From assembly GCA_003695455.1 (NCBI GenBank), contig RFJF01000176.1:1-13000 (forward strand): 13,000 nucleotides of DNA, given 5' to 3'. Shown piece by piece: positions 7,147 through 13,000 of the stretch (the stretch's first letter is position 1; the number at the start of each line of letters is the position of its first letter). The notes below the pieces were generated by a model that worked only from the letters and a program-made list of their open reading frames with translations, was not told the origin of the DNA and ran no database searches. The position numbers and the translations under genes were made by a program. This DNA is from Chloroflexota bacterium. Lineage in GTDB: Bacteria; Chloroflexota; Anaerolineae; 4572-78; J111.

Positions 7147-7177
7147 TGTTGCATTTCCTCACGTTAACCCAACCGGG

Positions 7178-7549
7178 CTAGAGTACTTCCGGCGCTAAAG
7201 AGACAATCCGCATAAAACCTTTTTCGCGCAATTCGCGGGCAACGGGGCCAAAAATGCGGGTTCCACGCGGGCCGGTGGCGTCGGCATCCAGAATTACGGC
7301 TGCGTTATCATCAAACCTGATAACAGACCCATCGGGCCGAACGTATTCTTTGGCAGTGCGGACCACAACGGCCTTAACCACGGAGCCTTTTTTTACGTTG
7401 CCCTGCGGCGATGCCTGCTTAACCGTGGCAACAATCACGTCTCCCACGTACGCGTACCGGCGACGTGACCCACCCAGTACCTTGATGCACAAAATCTCTT
7501 TTGCGCCGCTGTTATCTGCTACTTTCAGGCGACTTTCTTGCTGTATCAT
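7178..7549 (-). CDS. rplN: 50S ribosomal protein L14
   Basis: L14 lies on the subunit interface of the 50S next to L19 and forms an intersubunit bridge. It is also the docking site of the silencing factor RsfS. The 123-residue protein (family 122-124) opens [20 protein letters not shown], then [20 protein letters not shown]. It contains the signature region [24 protein letters not shown] followed by [10 protein letters not shown] and the typical ending [10 protein letters not shown]. The ATG follows AGGTG by four bases and comes 7 bases after rpsQ. This is the classic S10/spc operon junction, yet no terminator or promoter is visible in the short gap, so transcription very probably reads through. 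Confidence 0.98.
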   Translation of the reverse strand: MIQQESRLKVADNSGAKEILCIKVLGGSRRRYAYVGDVIVATVKQASPQGNVKKGSVVKAVVVRTAKEYVRPDGSVIRFDDNAAVILDADATGPRGTRIFGPVARELREKGFMRIVSLAPEVL

Positions 7550-7556
7550 AATTCAC

Positions 7557-7805
7557 CTACTCGCCCAAAACTTCTACCAAAGCCCAGCGTTTTTCTTTGC
7601 TCATGGGGCGGGCTTCGATAATTTTTACCTGATCGCCAATTTTTGCTACATTGTTTTCATCGTGAACTTTGTATTTGCTGTGGCGACGAACAATTTTGCC
7701 ATACAAGGGGTGCCGCTTGAGCCGCTCTACCTGCACTACAATGGTTTTTTCCATTTTGTCGCTGGTAACCCGGCCAACCAGAACCTTGCGTTGTGATTTT
7801 GCCAT
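7557..7805 (-). CDS. rpsQ: 30S ribosomal protein S17
   Basis: S17 is a primary 16S rRNA binder low in the 30S body, with an OB-fold. The 82 residues match the usual 80-90. The sequence [27 protein letters not shown] covers the first strands. [35 protein letters not shown] covers the conserved centre, including the family pattern GDxVxIxExRPxSKxKRW. It ends VEVLGE. The gene lies 21 bases after rpmC and 7 bases before rplN. Nothing is unusual. Confidence 0.98.
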   Translation of the reverse strand: MAKSQRKVLVGRVTSDKMEKTIVVQVERLKRHPLYGKIVRRHSKYKVHDENNVAKIGDQVKIIEARPMSKEKRWALVEVLGE

Positions 7806-7826
7806 TTTTCAACCACTCCTGTGCGT

Positions 7827-8024
7827 TTATTCCGAAGCCAGTTCGCGTTCTCGCAACACCGTTTTCATTCTGGCAACGTCGCGTTTGAGCGCGGTAATTC
7901 GGTTTGAGTCTTTAACCTGGCCAATTGCTAATTGGAAACGCAGGTTGAACAGTTCTTCGCCGGCTTCTTCTAATTTCTGCCGAATGTCTAAGTCAGACAG
8001 GTTTCTGATTTCGTACGCTTTCAT
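7827..8024 (-). CDS. rpmC: 50S ribosomal protein L29
   Basis: L29 is a two-helix hairpin protein at the exit-tunnel rim next to L23. It forms part of the docking surface for trigger factor, SRP and the Sec translocon. The 65-residue protein (family 60-70) reads [20 protein letters not shown] at the start. The conserved [20 protein letters not shown] lies near 24-43 and a second helix of alternating charged residues closes it. The ATG is 9 bases after rplP, and its TAGGAGTG Shine-Dalgarno begins with the rplP stop codon, so the genes are probably coupled. Confidence 0.97.
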   Translation of the reverse strand: MKAYEIRNLSDLDIRQKLEEAGEELFNLRFQLAIGQVKDSNRITALKRDVARMKTVLRERELASE

Positions 8025-8033
8025 TAGTCACTC

Positions 8034-8447
8034 CTACCCCGCGCTTCTGCGCACAAACTGGGTTTTGATGGGCAGTTTGTGTCCGGCCAGGCGCATGGCT
8101 TCTTTGGCGTCTTCTTCCGGAACACCGGCAATTTCAAACAGAACGCGCCCCGGTTTGATGACTGCTACCCAGTGGTCCACCGAGCCTTTACCGCTACCCA
8201 TTCGGGTTTCTGCGGCTTTGGCGGTTACGGGTTTATCGGGAAAAATCCGAATCCACACTTTACCACCGCGGCGCACATAACGGACAATGGCCCGCCGGGC
8301 GGCTTCAATTTGGCGGCTGGTCATCCAGCACGGTTCCAACGCCTGCAACCCGTATTCGCCAAAAGAAATCTCGGCGCCGCGTGTTGCCCGGCCCCGCATC
8401 CGGCCTCGCATTTGCTTTCTGTACTTCACACGTTTAGGCATTAACAT
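8034..8447 (-). CDS. rplP: 50S ribosomal protein L16
   Basis: L16 lies between the central protuberance and the A-site tRNA and is required for peptidyl-transferase maturation. From the ATG at 8447 it has 137 residues (family 136-144). It starts [19 protein letters not shown] and has the signature [20 protein letters not shown] followed by [20 protein letters not shown]. It ends with the block [14 protein letters not shown]. The frame is open upstream to 8498, but GAGGT seven bases before 8447 and the conserved [12 protein letters not shown]-terminus choose this start over both 8498 and the internal ATG at 8441. A 93-base spacer with a second palindrome lies between rpsC and this gene. Confidence 0.98.
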   Translation of the reverse strand: MLMPKRVKYRKQMRGRMRGRATRGAEISFGEYGLQALEPCWMTSRQIEAARRAIVRYVRRGGKVWIRIFPDKPVTAKAAETRMGSGKGSVDHWVAVIKPGRVLFEIAGVPEEDAKEAMRLAGHKLPIKTQFVRRSAG

Positions 8448-8454
8448 GATACTT

Positions 8455-8459
8455 ACCTC
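8455..8459 (-). promoter_or_regulatory. Shine-Dalgarno of rplP, decides the start
   Basis: GAGGT on the minus strand lies 7 bases before the ATG at 8447 and 13 before the ATG at 8441. It favours the longer MLMPKRV form over MPKRV and lies inside the possible upstream extension. Confidence 0.7.
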
Positions 8460-8464
8460 ATACT

Positions 8465-8518
8465 CGTAACACGTGATGCGCAAAACAAAGAGTATCACGC
8501 ATTACGTTTTGGGTTTAC
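8465..8518 (-). repeat. Imperfect palindrome of heptamer units in the rpsC-rplP spacer
   Basis: The arms at 8465-8479 and 8492-8506 are inverted copies of 15 bases with 3 mismatches and a 12-base loop. In the minus-strand transcript two of the mismatches become G-U wobbles. The plus strand can be read in 7-base steps on both sides of a 5-base interruption: cgtaaca, cgtgatg, cgcaaaa; then agtatca, cgcatta, cgttttg, ggtttac. The unit ggtttac is identical to one at 5987-5993, and cgttttg differs by one base from ggttttg at 5966-5972, so both spacers appear to carry one repeat family. The potential hairpin ends just upstream of the rplP ribosome-binding site. A regulatory role is possible but unproven. 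Confidence 0.65.
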
Positions 8519-8540
8519 GCAGAATTTTGCTACTAACTTA

Positions 8541-9221
8541 CTACGGCGAGACGTAGGCTCCCATGGGGGCCTGTTCTTCTTTGCGTTCGGGCAACACTTC
8601 GCCTTTGTACACCCAAACTTTAATGCCAATTTTACTGAAGGTGGTCAGGCCTTCAACGTGGGCATAGTCAATATCGGCTCGCAAAGTGTGGCGCGGAACC
8701 TGGCCTTCACGCTGGGTTTCTCGCCGGGCCATATCGGCGCCGCCCAACCGGCCGCTGCAGGTAATCATAATTCCCTGCGCACCGGCTTTCATGGCTCGGC
8801 GTACGGCCTGCTTCATGGCCCGTTTGTGAGAAATCCGGCGTTCCAGTTGCATGGCAATGCTTTCGCCAATTAGCCGGGCGCTCAAATCGGGGTTGCCCAC
8901 TTCAATCACGTCAACGTGCACTTTTTTGCCGGTTAATGCTTCAAGGTCCTTGCGCAGTTGGTTAACCGACGCACCTTTTCGGCCAATCACAACGCCCGGT
9001 TTGGCAGTGTGAATTTTGACCGACACCTGTTTGGCGGCGGGTAATCGTTCAATTTCAACATCGGCAATTGACCCGCGTTCATGCTTGTCAATTACCAGCT
9101 GATGAATGGCCAGGTCTTCTTCAAGCAAGGCGCGGTATTCGCTGCCTTCGGCGTACCAGCGGGCGCGATGCTCTTTGATAATTCCTAATCTGAACCCATA
9201 AGGATGTACTTTGCGACCCAA
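8541..9221 (-). CDS. rpsC: 30S ribosomal protein S3, TTG start
   Basis: S3 lies in the 30S head at the mRNA entry tunnel, where with S4 and S5 it helps unwind mRNA. The 226-residue protein (family about 210-235) begins MGRKVHPYGFRLGI. A type II KH domain spans about 38-110, with the GRKG loop at 80-83 (GVVIGRKGASVNQL). The C-terminal S3 domain follows, with GAQGIMITCSGRLGGADMAR near 147-166 and GIKVWVYKGEVLP near 200-212. The start codon is TTG. The only nearby ATG is followed at once by a stop, and AAGGAG lies 8 bases before the TTG, so the assignment is firm. It comes 30 bases after rplV. Confidence 0.97.
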   Translation of the reverse strand: MGRKVHPYGFRLGIIKEHRARWYAEGSEYRALLEEDLAIHQLVIDKHERGSIADVEIERLPAAKQVSVKIHTAKPGVVIGRKGASVNQLRKDLEALTGKKVHVDVIEVGNPDLSARLIGESIAMQLERRISHKRAMKQAVRRAMKAGAQGIMITCSGRLGGADMARRETQREGQVPRHTLRADIDYAHVEGLTTFSKIGIKVWVYKGEVLPERKEEQAPMGAYVSP

Positions 9222-9229
9222 ATTACATT

Positions 9230-9235
9230 CTCCTT
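9230..9235 (-). promoter_or_regulatory. Shine-Dalgarno of rpsC, supports TTG start
   Basis: AAGGAG on the minus strand stands 8 bases before the TTG at 9221. An ATG between them (ATG TAA) is out of frame and closes immediately, so the TTG is the only start that gives the conserved MGRKVHP N-terminus. Confidence 0.8.
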
Positions 9236-9251
9236 AACTTTAAAAGTTACA

Positions 9252-9605
9252 TCACTCTTCATCAAAGTCCTGGTAATCTTCTTCCAGGACAACGGTAATA
9301 TGAGACATGCGTTTTTTGATTGGTTTAAATCGGCCACGCGCCCCATACCGTGCCCGCCGCAGACGAGGGCCTTCGTCAATTTTGATCTCTGAAATTACCA
9401 TATCTTCAGGATCAAGCGCAAAGTTTTCCTCGGCATTGGCCAACGCACTTTTTACCGTTTTGTACACCGGGTTGGCGGCGCGCTGCGGCAACAAAGCCAG
9501 CACTTCCAGCGCCTCTTCGGCGCGCATGCCCCGGATGCTGTTAACCACCCGGCGTGCTTTTACGGGCGAACCTAAAATGTACTTACTCACTGCTCTAACT
9601 TGCAT
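9252..9605 (-). CDS. rplV: 50S ribosomal protein L22
   Basis: L22 touches all domains of 23S rRNA. Its long beta-hairpin lines the exit-tunnel constriction, a site linked to macrolide action and to SecM-type stalling. The 117-residue protein (family about 110-115) starts MQVRAVSKYILGSPVKARRV, followed by VNSIRGMRAEEALEVLALLP. It has the hairpin region at about 78-100, with DEGPRLRRARYGARGRFKPIKKR, then SHITVVLEE. The acidic tail DYQDFDEE is slightly longer than usual. The start has a modest AAGGT ribosome-binding site. A 103-base spacer lies between rpsS and this gene, and 30 bases separate it from rpsC. Confidence 0.97.
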   Translation of the reverse strand: MQVRAVSKYILGSPVKARRVVNSIRGMRAEEALEVLALLPQRAANPVYKTVKSALANAEENFALDPEDMVISEIKIDEGPRLRRARYGARGRFKPIKKRMSHITVVLEEDYQDFDEE

Positions 9606-9708
9606 CGTTTCTACCTTATCCAGAATTAAAGTTCATAGAGTTTGGCGATTGGTGAGTTTGACTGCCCAAACCCACGGCACACTACCAAGGCTACAAACGC
9701 TGTTCCAG
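9606..9708 (-). other. rpsS-rplV spacer
   Basis: This 103-base gap holds only weak structure: two direct copies of gagtttg (9638-9644 and 9654-9660) and a 6-base inverted pair, gtttgg (9640-9645) with ccaaac (9666-9671). I see no promoter, terminator or open frame worth naming. The heptamer pattern of the other two long spacers is not evident. Confidence 0.3.
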
Positions 9709-9984
9709 CTACCGTGCCCGTTTTTCTCTTCCAATATGGCCGCGGAAGTACCGGGTGGGTACAAATTCACCCAAACGATGCCCTACCATATTTTCTGTGA
9801 CGTAAATGGGCACATGGCGACGGCCATCATGCACGGCAATGGTATGCCCCACCATTTGCGGAAAGATAACGCTGGCCCGGGACCAGGTACGGATTACTCG
9901 TTTTTCTCCGGAGGCATTCATTGCTTCTATTTTTTTTAGCAATTTTGGTTGAACAAAAGGACCTTTTTTTAGTGAACGTGTCAT
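9709..9984 (-). CDS. rpsS: 30S ribosomal protein S19
   Basis: S19 pairs with S13 in the 30S head, near the A-site tRNA and the intersubunit bridges. The 91 residues are standard. It begins [20 protein letters not shown] and has [20 protein letters not shown] near 29-48. The signature [19 protein letters not shown] lies near 60-78, and it ends [12 protein letters not shown]. It lies 13 bases after rplB behind AAGGATGG. The coding strand has an A7 run at 9964-9970 and an A8 run at 9930-9937, both at Lys-Lys codons. They look like ordinary lysine codon choice in a conserved region. Confidence 0.98.
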   Translation of the reverse strand: MTRSLKKGPFVQPKLLKKIEAMNASGEKRVIRTWSRASVIFPQMVGHTIAVHDGRRHVPIYVTENMVGHRLGEFVPTRYFRGHIGREKRAR

Positions 9985-9997
9985 CTGTTACCCATCC

Positions 9998-10834
9998 TTA
10001 CCGTCGTTTGGCGTGGCGTCGCCGCACAATGTATTTGTCGGTTCGTTTGTTGCGGCGGGTTTTTGCACCCAGTGTGGGTTTACCCCACGGGGTCTTGGGA
10101 CCCGGCATCCCAATGGGCGAGCCGCCTTCGCCGCCGCCATGCGGGTGGCTGTTGGGGTCCATGGCAGAGCCGCGCACCGAGGGGCGCACTCTCATCCAGC
10201 GTTTACGGCCGGCTTTACCCAGCACCACGTTGCTGTGGTCAGAGTTGCCAATTTGCCCAATGGTAGCCATGCAGTTCTGGTTGATGTACCGAACTTCGCC
10301 GCTGGGCAGCCGAACCTGGGAGTACGCGCCTTCTTTGGCCAAAAGCTGGGCCGATGTTCCTGCCGAGCGCACAAGTTGTCCGCCCTTGCCGGGTTGCAGC
10401 TCAATGTTGTGCATTTGCGTGCCCAGCGGAATGCGGTAAATAGGCAGGGCGTTGCCCACCCGAATTTCTGCATCGGGGCCGGACATGAGCGTATCGCCAA
10501 TGCGCAGCCCGTCGGTAGCCAGAATGTACCGTTTTTCGCCGTCGGCGTAAACCAGCAGGGCAATGTTGGCCGTGCGGTTAGGGTCGTACTCAATGGCGGC
10601 TACTCTGGCCGGAATATTGTGTTTGTCGCGCTTAAAATCAATAATCCGGTATCGCCGTTTGTGACCACCACCCTGATGCCGAACCGTAATCCGGCCGCTG
10701 TTGTTACGCCCCGCTTTTTTCTTGAGCGGCGCCAGCAAGCTTTTTTCAGGTTTCTTTTTTGTGATCTCTTCAAAATTCAGAACCGACATTCCCCGGCGAC
10801 CGGGCGATGTTGGTTTGTAAACTTTTACAGGCAT
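9998..10834 (-). CDS. rplB: 50S ribosomal protein L2
   Basis: L2 is a primary 23S rRNA binder needed for subunit joining and close to the peptidyl-transferase centre. The 278 residues match the family (about 273-280). It opens [20 protein letters not shown]. The central OB-fold and SH3-like domains contain [17 protein letters not shown] and the later [29 protein letters not shown]. The catalytic-region signature [15 protein letters not shown] carries His230, equivalent to the functionally important His229 of E. coli, followed by [13 protein letters not shown] and a basic tail. It starts behind GGAG, 29 bases after rplW and 13 before rpsS. Confidence 0.98.
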   Translation of the reverse strand: MPVKVYKPTSPGRRGMSVLNFEEITKKKPEKSLLAPLKKKAGRNNSGRITVRHQGGGHKRRYRIIDFKRDKHNIPARVAAIEYDPNRTANIALLVYADGEKRYILATDGLRIGDTLMSGPDAEIRVGNALPIYRIPLGTQMHNIELQPGKGGQLVRSAGTSAQLLAKEGAYSQVRLPSGEVRYINQNCMATIGQIGNSDHSNVVLGKAGRKRWMRVRPSVRGSAMDPNSHPHGGGEGGSPIGMPGPKTPWGKPTLGAKTRRNKRTDKYIVRRRHAKRR

Positions 10835-10863
10835 ACTAATTTCTCCACTCGCGCCTAGCTAGA

Positions 10864-11157
10864 TTATACCCCTTCAAAGGCCTCAATTCGTTGCCCGGCG
10901 GGCAGGGTAACAATGGCTTTTTTCTGAGCCGATTGGCGTTTTACCCGTTTGCGGCCCCAGCGCCCAAATTTGGGGGATCTGTTCTGCACCCGAACTTTTA
11001 TCACATCTACATCAAAAATGTAAGATACGGCTTCGGCAATTTCTACTTTGTTAGCCCGTTCATCAACCAAAAAGGTGTACTGGCCTTGCTCGGCGGCAAT
11101 GGCGCTCTTTTCAGTGATAATGGGCCGGATAACAACTTGGTACGGATTCATTTGCAT
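10864..11157 (-). CDS. rplW: 50S ribosomal protein L23
   Basis: L23 sits at the exit-tunnel mouth and is the main docking point for trigger factor and the signal recognition particle. The 97-residue protein (family 92-100) has the conserved opening NPYQVVIRPIITEKS and the region NKVEIAEAVSYIFDVDVIKVRVQN near 36-59. The extended loop SPKFGRWGRKRVKRQSAQKKA reaches toward the tunnel. The first ATG (11157) is preferred over 11151 because GGGGAG lies 8 bases upstream of it. It follows rplD by 13 bases. Confidence 0.97.
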   Translation of the reverse strand: MQMNPYQVVIRPIITEKSAIAAEQGQYTFLVDERANKVEIAEAVSYIFDVDVIKVRVQNRSPKFGRWGRKRVKRQSAQKKAIVTLPAGQRIEAFEGV

Positions 11158-11170
11158 TTGAACGTCTCCC

Positions 11171-11791
11171 CTACCCCAAGAACCCTTCTATAACCGGGAC
11201 AGCGCCTTTGGGGATAATCACGTAATCGTACCCCAGCAAATCCCGAATATTCAGGTAGTTGGCGCGCAATGTTTTTACATCTTGCAGGTTGCGGGCGCTT
11301 TTTTCTACGTTCTCGTTACGTTCCGGCAACAAAATTACCGCGCTGCCATGAATTTCAAGGTTGTCAAGCAGTGCCAGCACCTGGCTGGTTGCGGGCGCTT
11401 CAAATGACAAACCATCGAGCACCACAATTTCATCGGCAGCGGCTTTGGCAGACAACGCAGAGCGCAATGCCAGCCGGCGCATTTTGCGCGGCATTTTTTT
11501 GGTGTAATCACGAGGCCGCGGTTTGTGCGCCTGCCCGCCGCCCACAAAAATGGGAGCTTTGCGGTCGCCGTGGCGGGCACGGCCGGTGCCTTTTTGGCGG
11601 TACCATTTGGCCGTGGTACCCTTGACCTCTCCACGGGTTTTGGCTTTGTGCGTTCCCATACGGGCGTTAGCCTGCTGGCGCACCAGTGCCTGATGCATGA
11701 CGTGGGTGTTGGGCTCAATGCCAAACACGCTGTCTTGCAGTTCAAGCTCTTCTACATTTTCACCGTCAAAATTCTTTACGTGTACTTTCAT
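11171..11791 (-). CDS. rplD: 50S ribosomal protein L4
   Basis: L4 is an early 50S assembly protein whose long loop lines the exit tunnel beside L22. In E. coli free L4 also represses the S10 operon. The 206 residues match the family. It has the N-terminal strand region, then the extended basic loop at about 42-95 with [39 protein letters not shown] and [16 protein letters not shown] globular C-terminal half includes [18 protein letters not shown]. Only 6 bases separate it from rplC and its Shine-Dalgarno is weak (AAAGGG), so coupling to L3 translation is likely. Whether L4 autoregulates here cannot be seen. Confidence 0.98.
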   Translation of the reverse strand: MKVHVKNFDGENVEELELQDSVFGIEPNTHVMHQALVRQQANARMGTHKAKTRGEVKGTTAKWYRQKGTGRARHGDRKAPIFVGGGQAHKPRPRDYTKKMPRKMRRLALRSALSAKAAADEIVVLDGLSFEAPATSQVLALLDNLEIHGSAVILLPERNENVEKSARNLQDVKTLRANYLNIRDLLGYDYVIIPKGAVPVIEGFLG

Positions 11792-11797
11792 TGCATT

Positions 11798-12427
11798 CTA
11801 GCCCTTTACCGCCTCGCGGATGATTACCAGGCCGTTTTTTGCGCCCGGCACAGCACCCTTGATTCCCAGCAGGTTTTTGTCCGGGTCAACCAGGGCCACC
11901 TTGAGATTTTGCACGGTAACGCGCTGATTTCCCATTTGGCCGGCCATGCGAACACCCTTAAACACGCGGCCCGGGGTTGAACCGGCGCCTACAGAGCCGG
12001 GCGCTCGCCAGCGGTCAGACTGGCCGTGTGTTTTTGGCCCGCCTCTGAAATGGTGACGTTTTACCACACCGGCAAAGCCTTTACCTTTGCTGGTACCGGT
12101 AATATCTACCTTGTCACCCACCCGGAACACCGAAACATCAATTTCCTGGCCGGTTTCGTAGGCATCGGGGTCATCTACATGAAATTCACGCAGATATCTT
12201 AGAGGTGGCGCGCCGGCCTTTTTCAAATGGCCGCCATTGGGTTTATTCAGCCGTTTTTCAGGTACATCGCCAAAACCTACCTGAATGGCGTTGTACCCAT
12301 CTTTTTCCTGTGTCTTTTTTTGCGTCACAAAGCATGGCCCGGCTTCAATGATGGTCACGGGGATCACCGTTCCGTTCTCATCAAAAACCTGGGTCATTCC
12401 AACTTTTTTACCCAAAATTCCCTTCAT
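11798..12427 (-). CDS. rplC: 50S ribosomal protein L3
   Basis: L3 binds near the 3' end of 23S rRNA, begins 50S assembly and reaches the peptidyl-transferase centre. From the ATG at 12427 it has 209 residues (family about 205-215), opening [19 protein letters not shown]. The core signature covers [20 protein letters not shown], then [20 protein letters not shown] and [14 protein letters not shown]. Glutamine is absent from the GAGSTPG stretch, where E. coli L3 has QNQ and is methylated by PrmB, so that modification is not expected. The frame stays open to 12487, adding 20 residues rich in Ala, Arg and Pro. I reject them because the family begins at MKG, though neither start has a strong Shine-Dalgarno (AGGT is close to 12427). 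Confidence 0.95.
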   Translation of the reverse strand: MKGILGKKVGMTQVFDENGTVIPVTIIEAGPCFVTQKKTQEKDGYNAIQVGFGDVPEKRLNKPNGGHLKKAGAPPLRYLREFHVDDPDAYETGQEIDVSVFRVGDKVDITGTSKGKGFAGVVKRHHFRGGPKTHGQSDRWRAPGSVGAGSTPGRVFKGVRMAGQMGNQRVTVQNLKVALVDPDKNLLGIKGAVPGAKNGLVIIREAVKG

Positions 12428-12542
12428 CATACCTGGCTCTGATCCGGGGAACTGCCAACGCGCAGCAGCGGGAGCGCGCCGCATCATTCCTCAAATCTTT
12501 CCCCTTTCGTATTGCTAAAAGCTACGTCTACTGGTACAGACG

Positions 12543-12848
12543 CTACTTGATTTCTACATCAACACCGGCCGGCAGGTTGAGCCGAACCAGAGCATCAATC
12601 GTTTTTGATTTGGGATCAACAACGTCGATCAATCGCTTGTGAGTTCGAATTTCAAACTGTTCGCGAGAATCCTTGTCAATAAAAGGTGACCGTATGACCG
12701 TGAACTTCTCGATCTTGGTAGGCAAGGGAACCGGGCCAACAACCAGCGCGCCGGTACGTTCAGCCGTGTCAACAATTTGCCGCACAGACTGATCCAATAC
12801 CCGATGATCGTAAGCTTTTAGTCGAATTCTGATCTTCTGTTTAGCCAT
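12543..12848 (-). CDS. rpsJ: 30S ribosomal protein S10
   Basis: S10 is a 30S head protein that in E. coli also works as NusE in transcription antitermination and couples RNA polymerase to the ribosome through NusG. The 101 residues match the family (100-105). It starts [20 protein letters not shown], has the conserved [20 protein letters not shown] near 36-55 and the signature region [20 protein letters not shown] near 65-84, and ends VDVEIK. It starts behind GGAG and lies 52 bases after tuf. No terminator lies between, so the str and S10 groups seem continuous. The 115 bases to rplC (55 if L3 starts upstream) show no clear feature. Confidence 0.98.
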   Translation of the reverse strand: MAKQKIRIRLKAYDHRVLDQSVRQIVDTAERTGALVVGPVPLPTKIEKFTVIRSPFIDKDSREQFEIRTHKRLIDVVDPKSKTIDALVRLNLPAGVDVEIK

Positions 12849-12875
12849 ATTTGCTCCAATTAAATCTTTTGATAT

Positions 12876-12896
12876 CCGTTCTAACGGTCACCCGTT
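12876..12896 (-). other. Overlapping small hairpins in the tuf-rpsJ spacer
   Basis: The plus strand reads ccgtt, ct, aacgg, tcac, ccgtt, so the central aacgg (12883-12887) can pair with either flanking ccgtt. In the minus-strand RNA the upstream option is a 5-base-pair stem with a GUGA loop of GNRA type. The alternative is a 4-base-pair stem. They exclude each other. There is no U-tract, so neither is a terminator. Stems this short may be chance. Confidence 0.3.
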
Positions 12897-12900
12897 GGTT

Positions 12901-13000
12901 TTATTCGATAATTTTGGTGATGATGCCGGCGCCCACAGTGCGGCCACCTTCTCGGATGGCAAACTTTGAGCCTTCTTCCAGCGCCACCGGCACAATCAAC
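12901..13000 (-). CDS. tuf: Elongation factor Tu, C-terminal 32 residues (partial)
   Basis: EF-Tu brings aminoacyl-tRNA to the ribosomal A site as a GTP complex. Only the end of the gene is in the window. The visible residues read [19 protein letters not shown] and then [13 protein letters not shown] before a TAA stop. This is the closing strand region of domain III, matching the near-invariant EF-Tu ending [15 protein letters not shown]. The rest lies beyond the right edge. Its position just before rpsJ is the usual str-S10 junction. A short EF-Tu-like ending could in principle belong to a second tuf copy; the sequence cannot separate them. Confidence 0.95.
   Translation of the reverse strand, partial: LIVPVALEEGSKFAIREGGRTVGAGIITKIIE

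Noticed and set aside
9930..9970. A7 and A8 runs in rpsS as programmed frameshift sites
   Set aside because: Both fall on Lys-Lys codons of a conserved basic N-terminus. The gene is intact, and I see no downstream stem and no useful alternative frame.
10013..10858. Long plus-strand open frame of 281 codons
   Set aside because: It lies antisense to rplB along nearly its whole length. The Ala/Gly/Val/Phe-rich composition is what the opposite strand of a basic ribosomal gene gives.
1..13000. An undescribed biological system or accessory island
   Set aside because: Every coding region is a recognised member of the conserved ribosomal protein, secY or map set. No unknown gene of any size is left over.

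Overview
The window is a bacterial S10-spc-alpha ribosomal protein locus, read entirely from the minus strand (right to left in these coordinates). It suggests a member of the Chloroflexota, perhaps Anaerolineae-like. That placement is tentative and rests on the general look of SecY and the ribosomal proteins; no comparison was run. Shine-Dalgarno (SD) sequences of the AGGAGG type precede most genes. Base composition looks even throughout. No mobile gene, RNA gene, CRISPR array or prophage was seen.

In transcription order: the last 32 codons of tuf (EF-Tu, end of the str operon); then rpsJ-rplC-rplD-rplW-rplB-rpsS-rplV-rpsC-rplP-rpmC-rpsQ (S10 operon); rplN-rplX-rplE-rpsN-rpsH-rplF-rplR-rpsE-rpmD-rplO-secY (spc operon); then map-rpmJ-rpsM-rpsK (start of the alpha operon). 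The window ends 51 bases after rpsK, before the expected rpsD/rpoA/rplQ. Most spacers are under 40 bases. rpsE and rpmD overlap by one base. There is no convincing terminator or promoter at the classical operon boundaries, so the genes are probably one long transcription unit or a few overlapping ones.

The products build both ribosomal subunits: S3, S5, S8, S10, S11, S13, S14, S17 and S19 of the 30S, and L2-L6, L14-L16, L18, L22-L24, L29, L30 and L36 of the 50S. SecY supplies the membrane pore for nascent proteins. Methionine aminopeptidase trims them as they leave the ribosome.

The coding content is ordinary. The notable points are: (1) adk and infA are both absent from places where many bacteria keep them; (2) two of the longer spacers (rpsN-rpsH and rplP-rpsC) hold imperfect palindromes made of units phased at 7 bases that share sequence with each other, suggesting a dispersed heptanucleotide repeat family inside an essential operon; (3) L24 carries an apparent insertion in its KOW region; (4) S14, L36 and L24 all keep zinc-binding cysteine sets; (5) rpsC starts with TTG and rpmJ with GTG. 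I found no evidence of a previously undescribed biological system.
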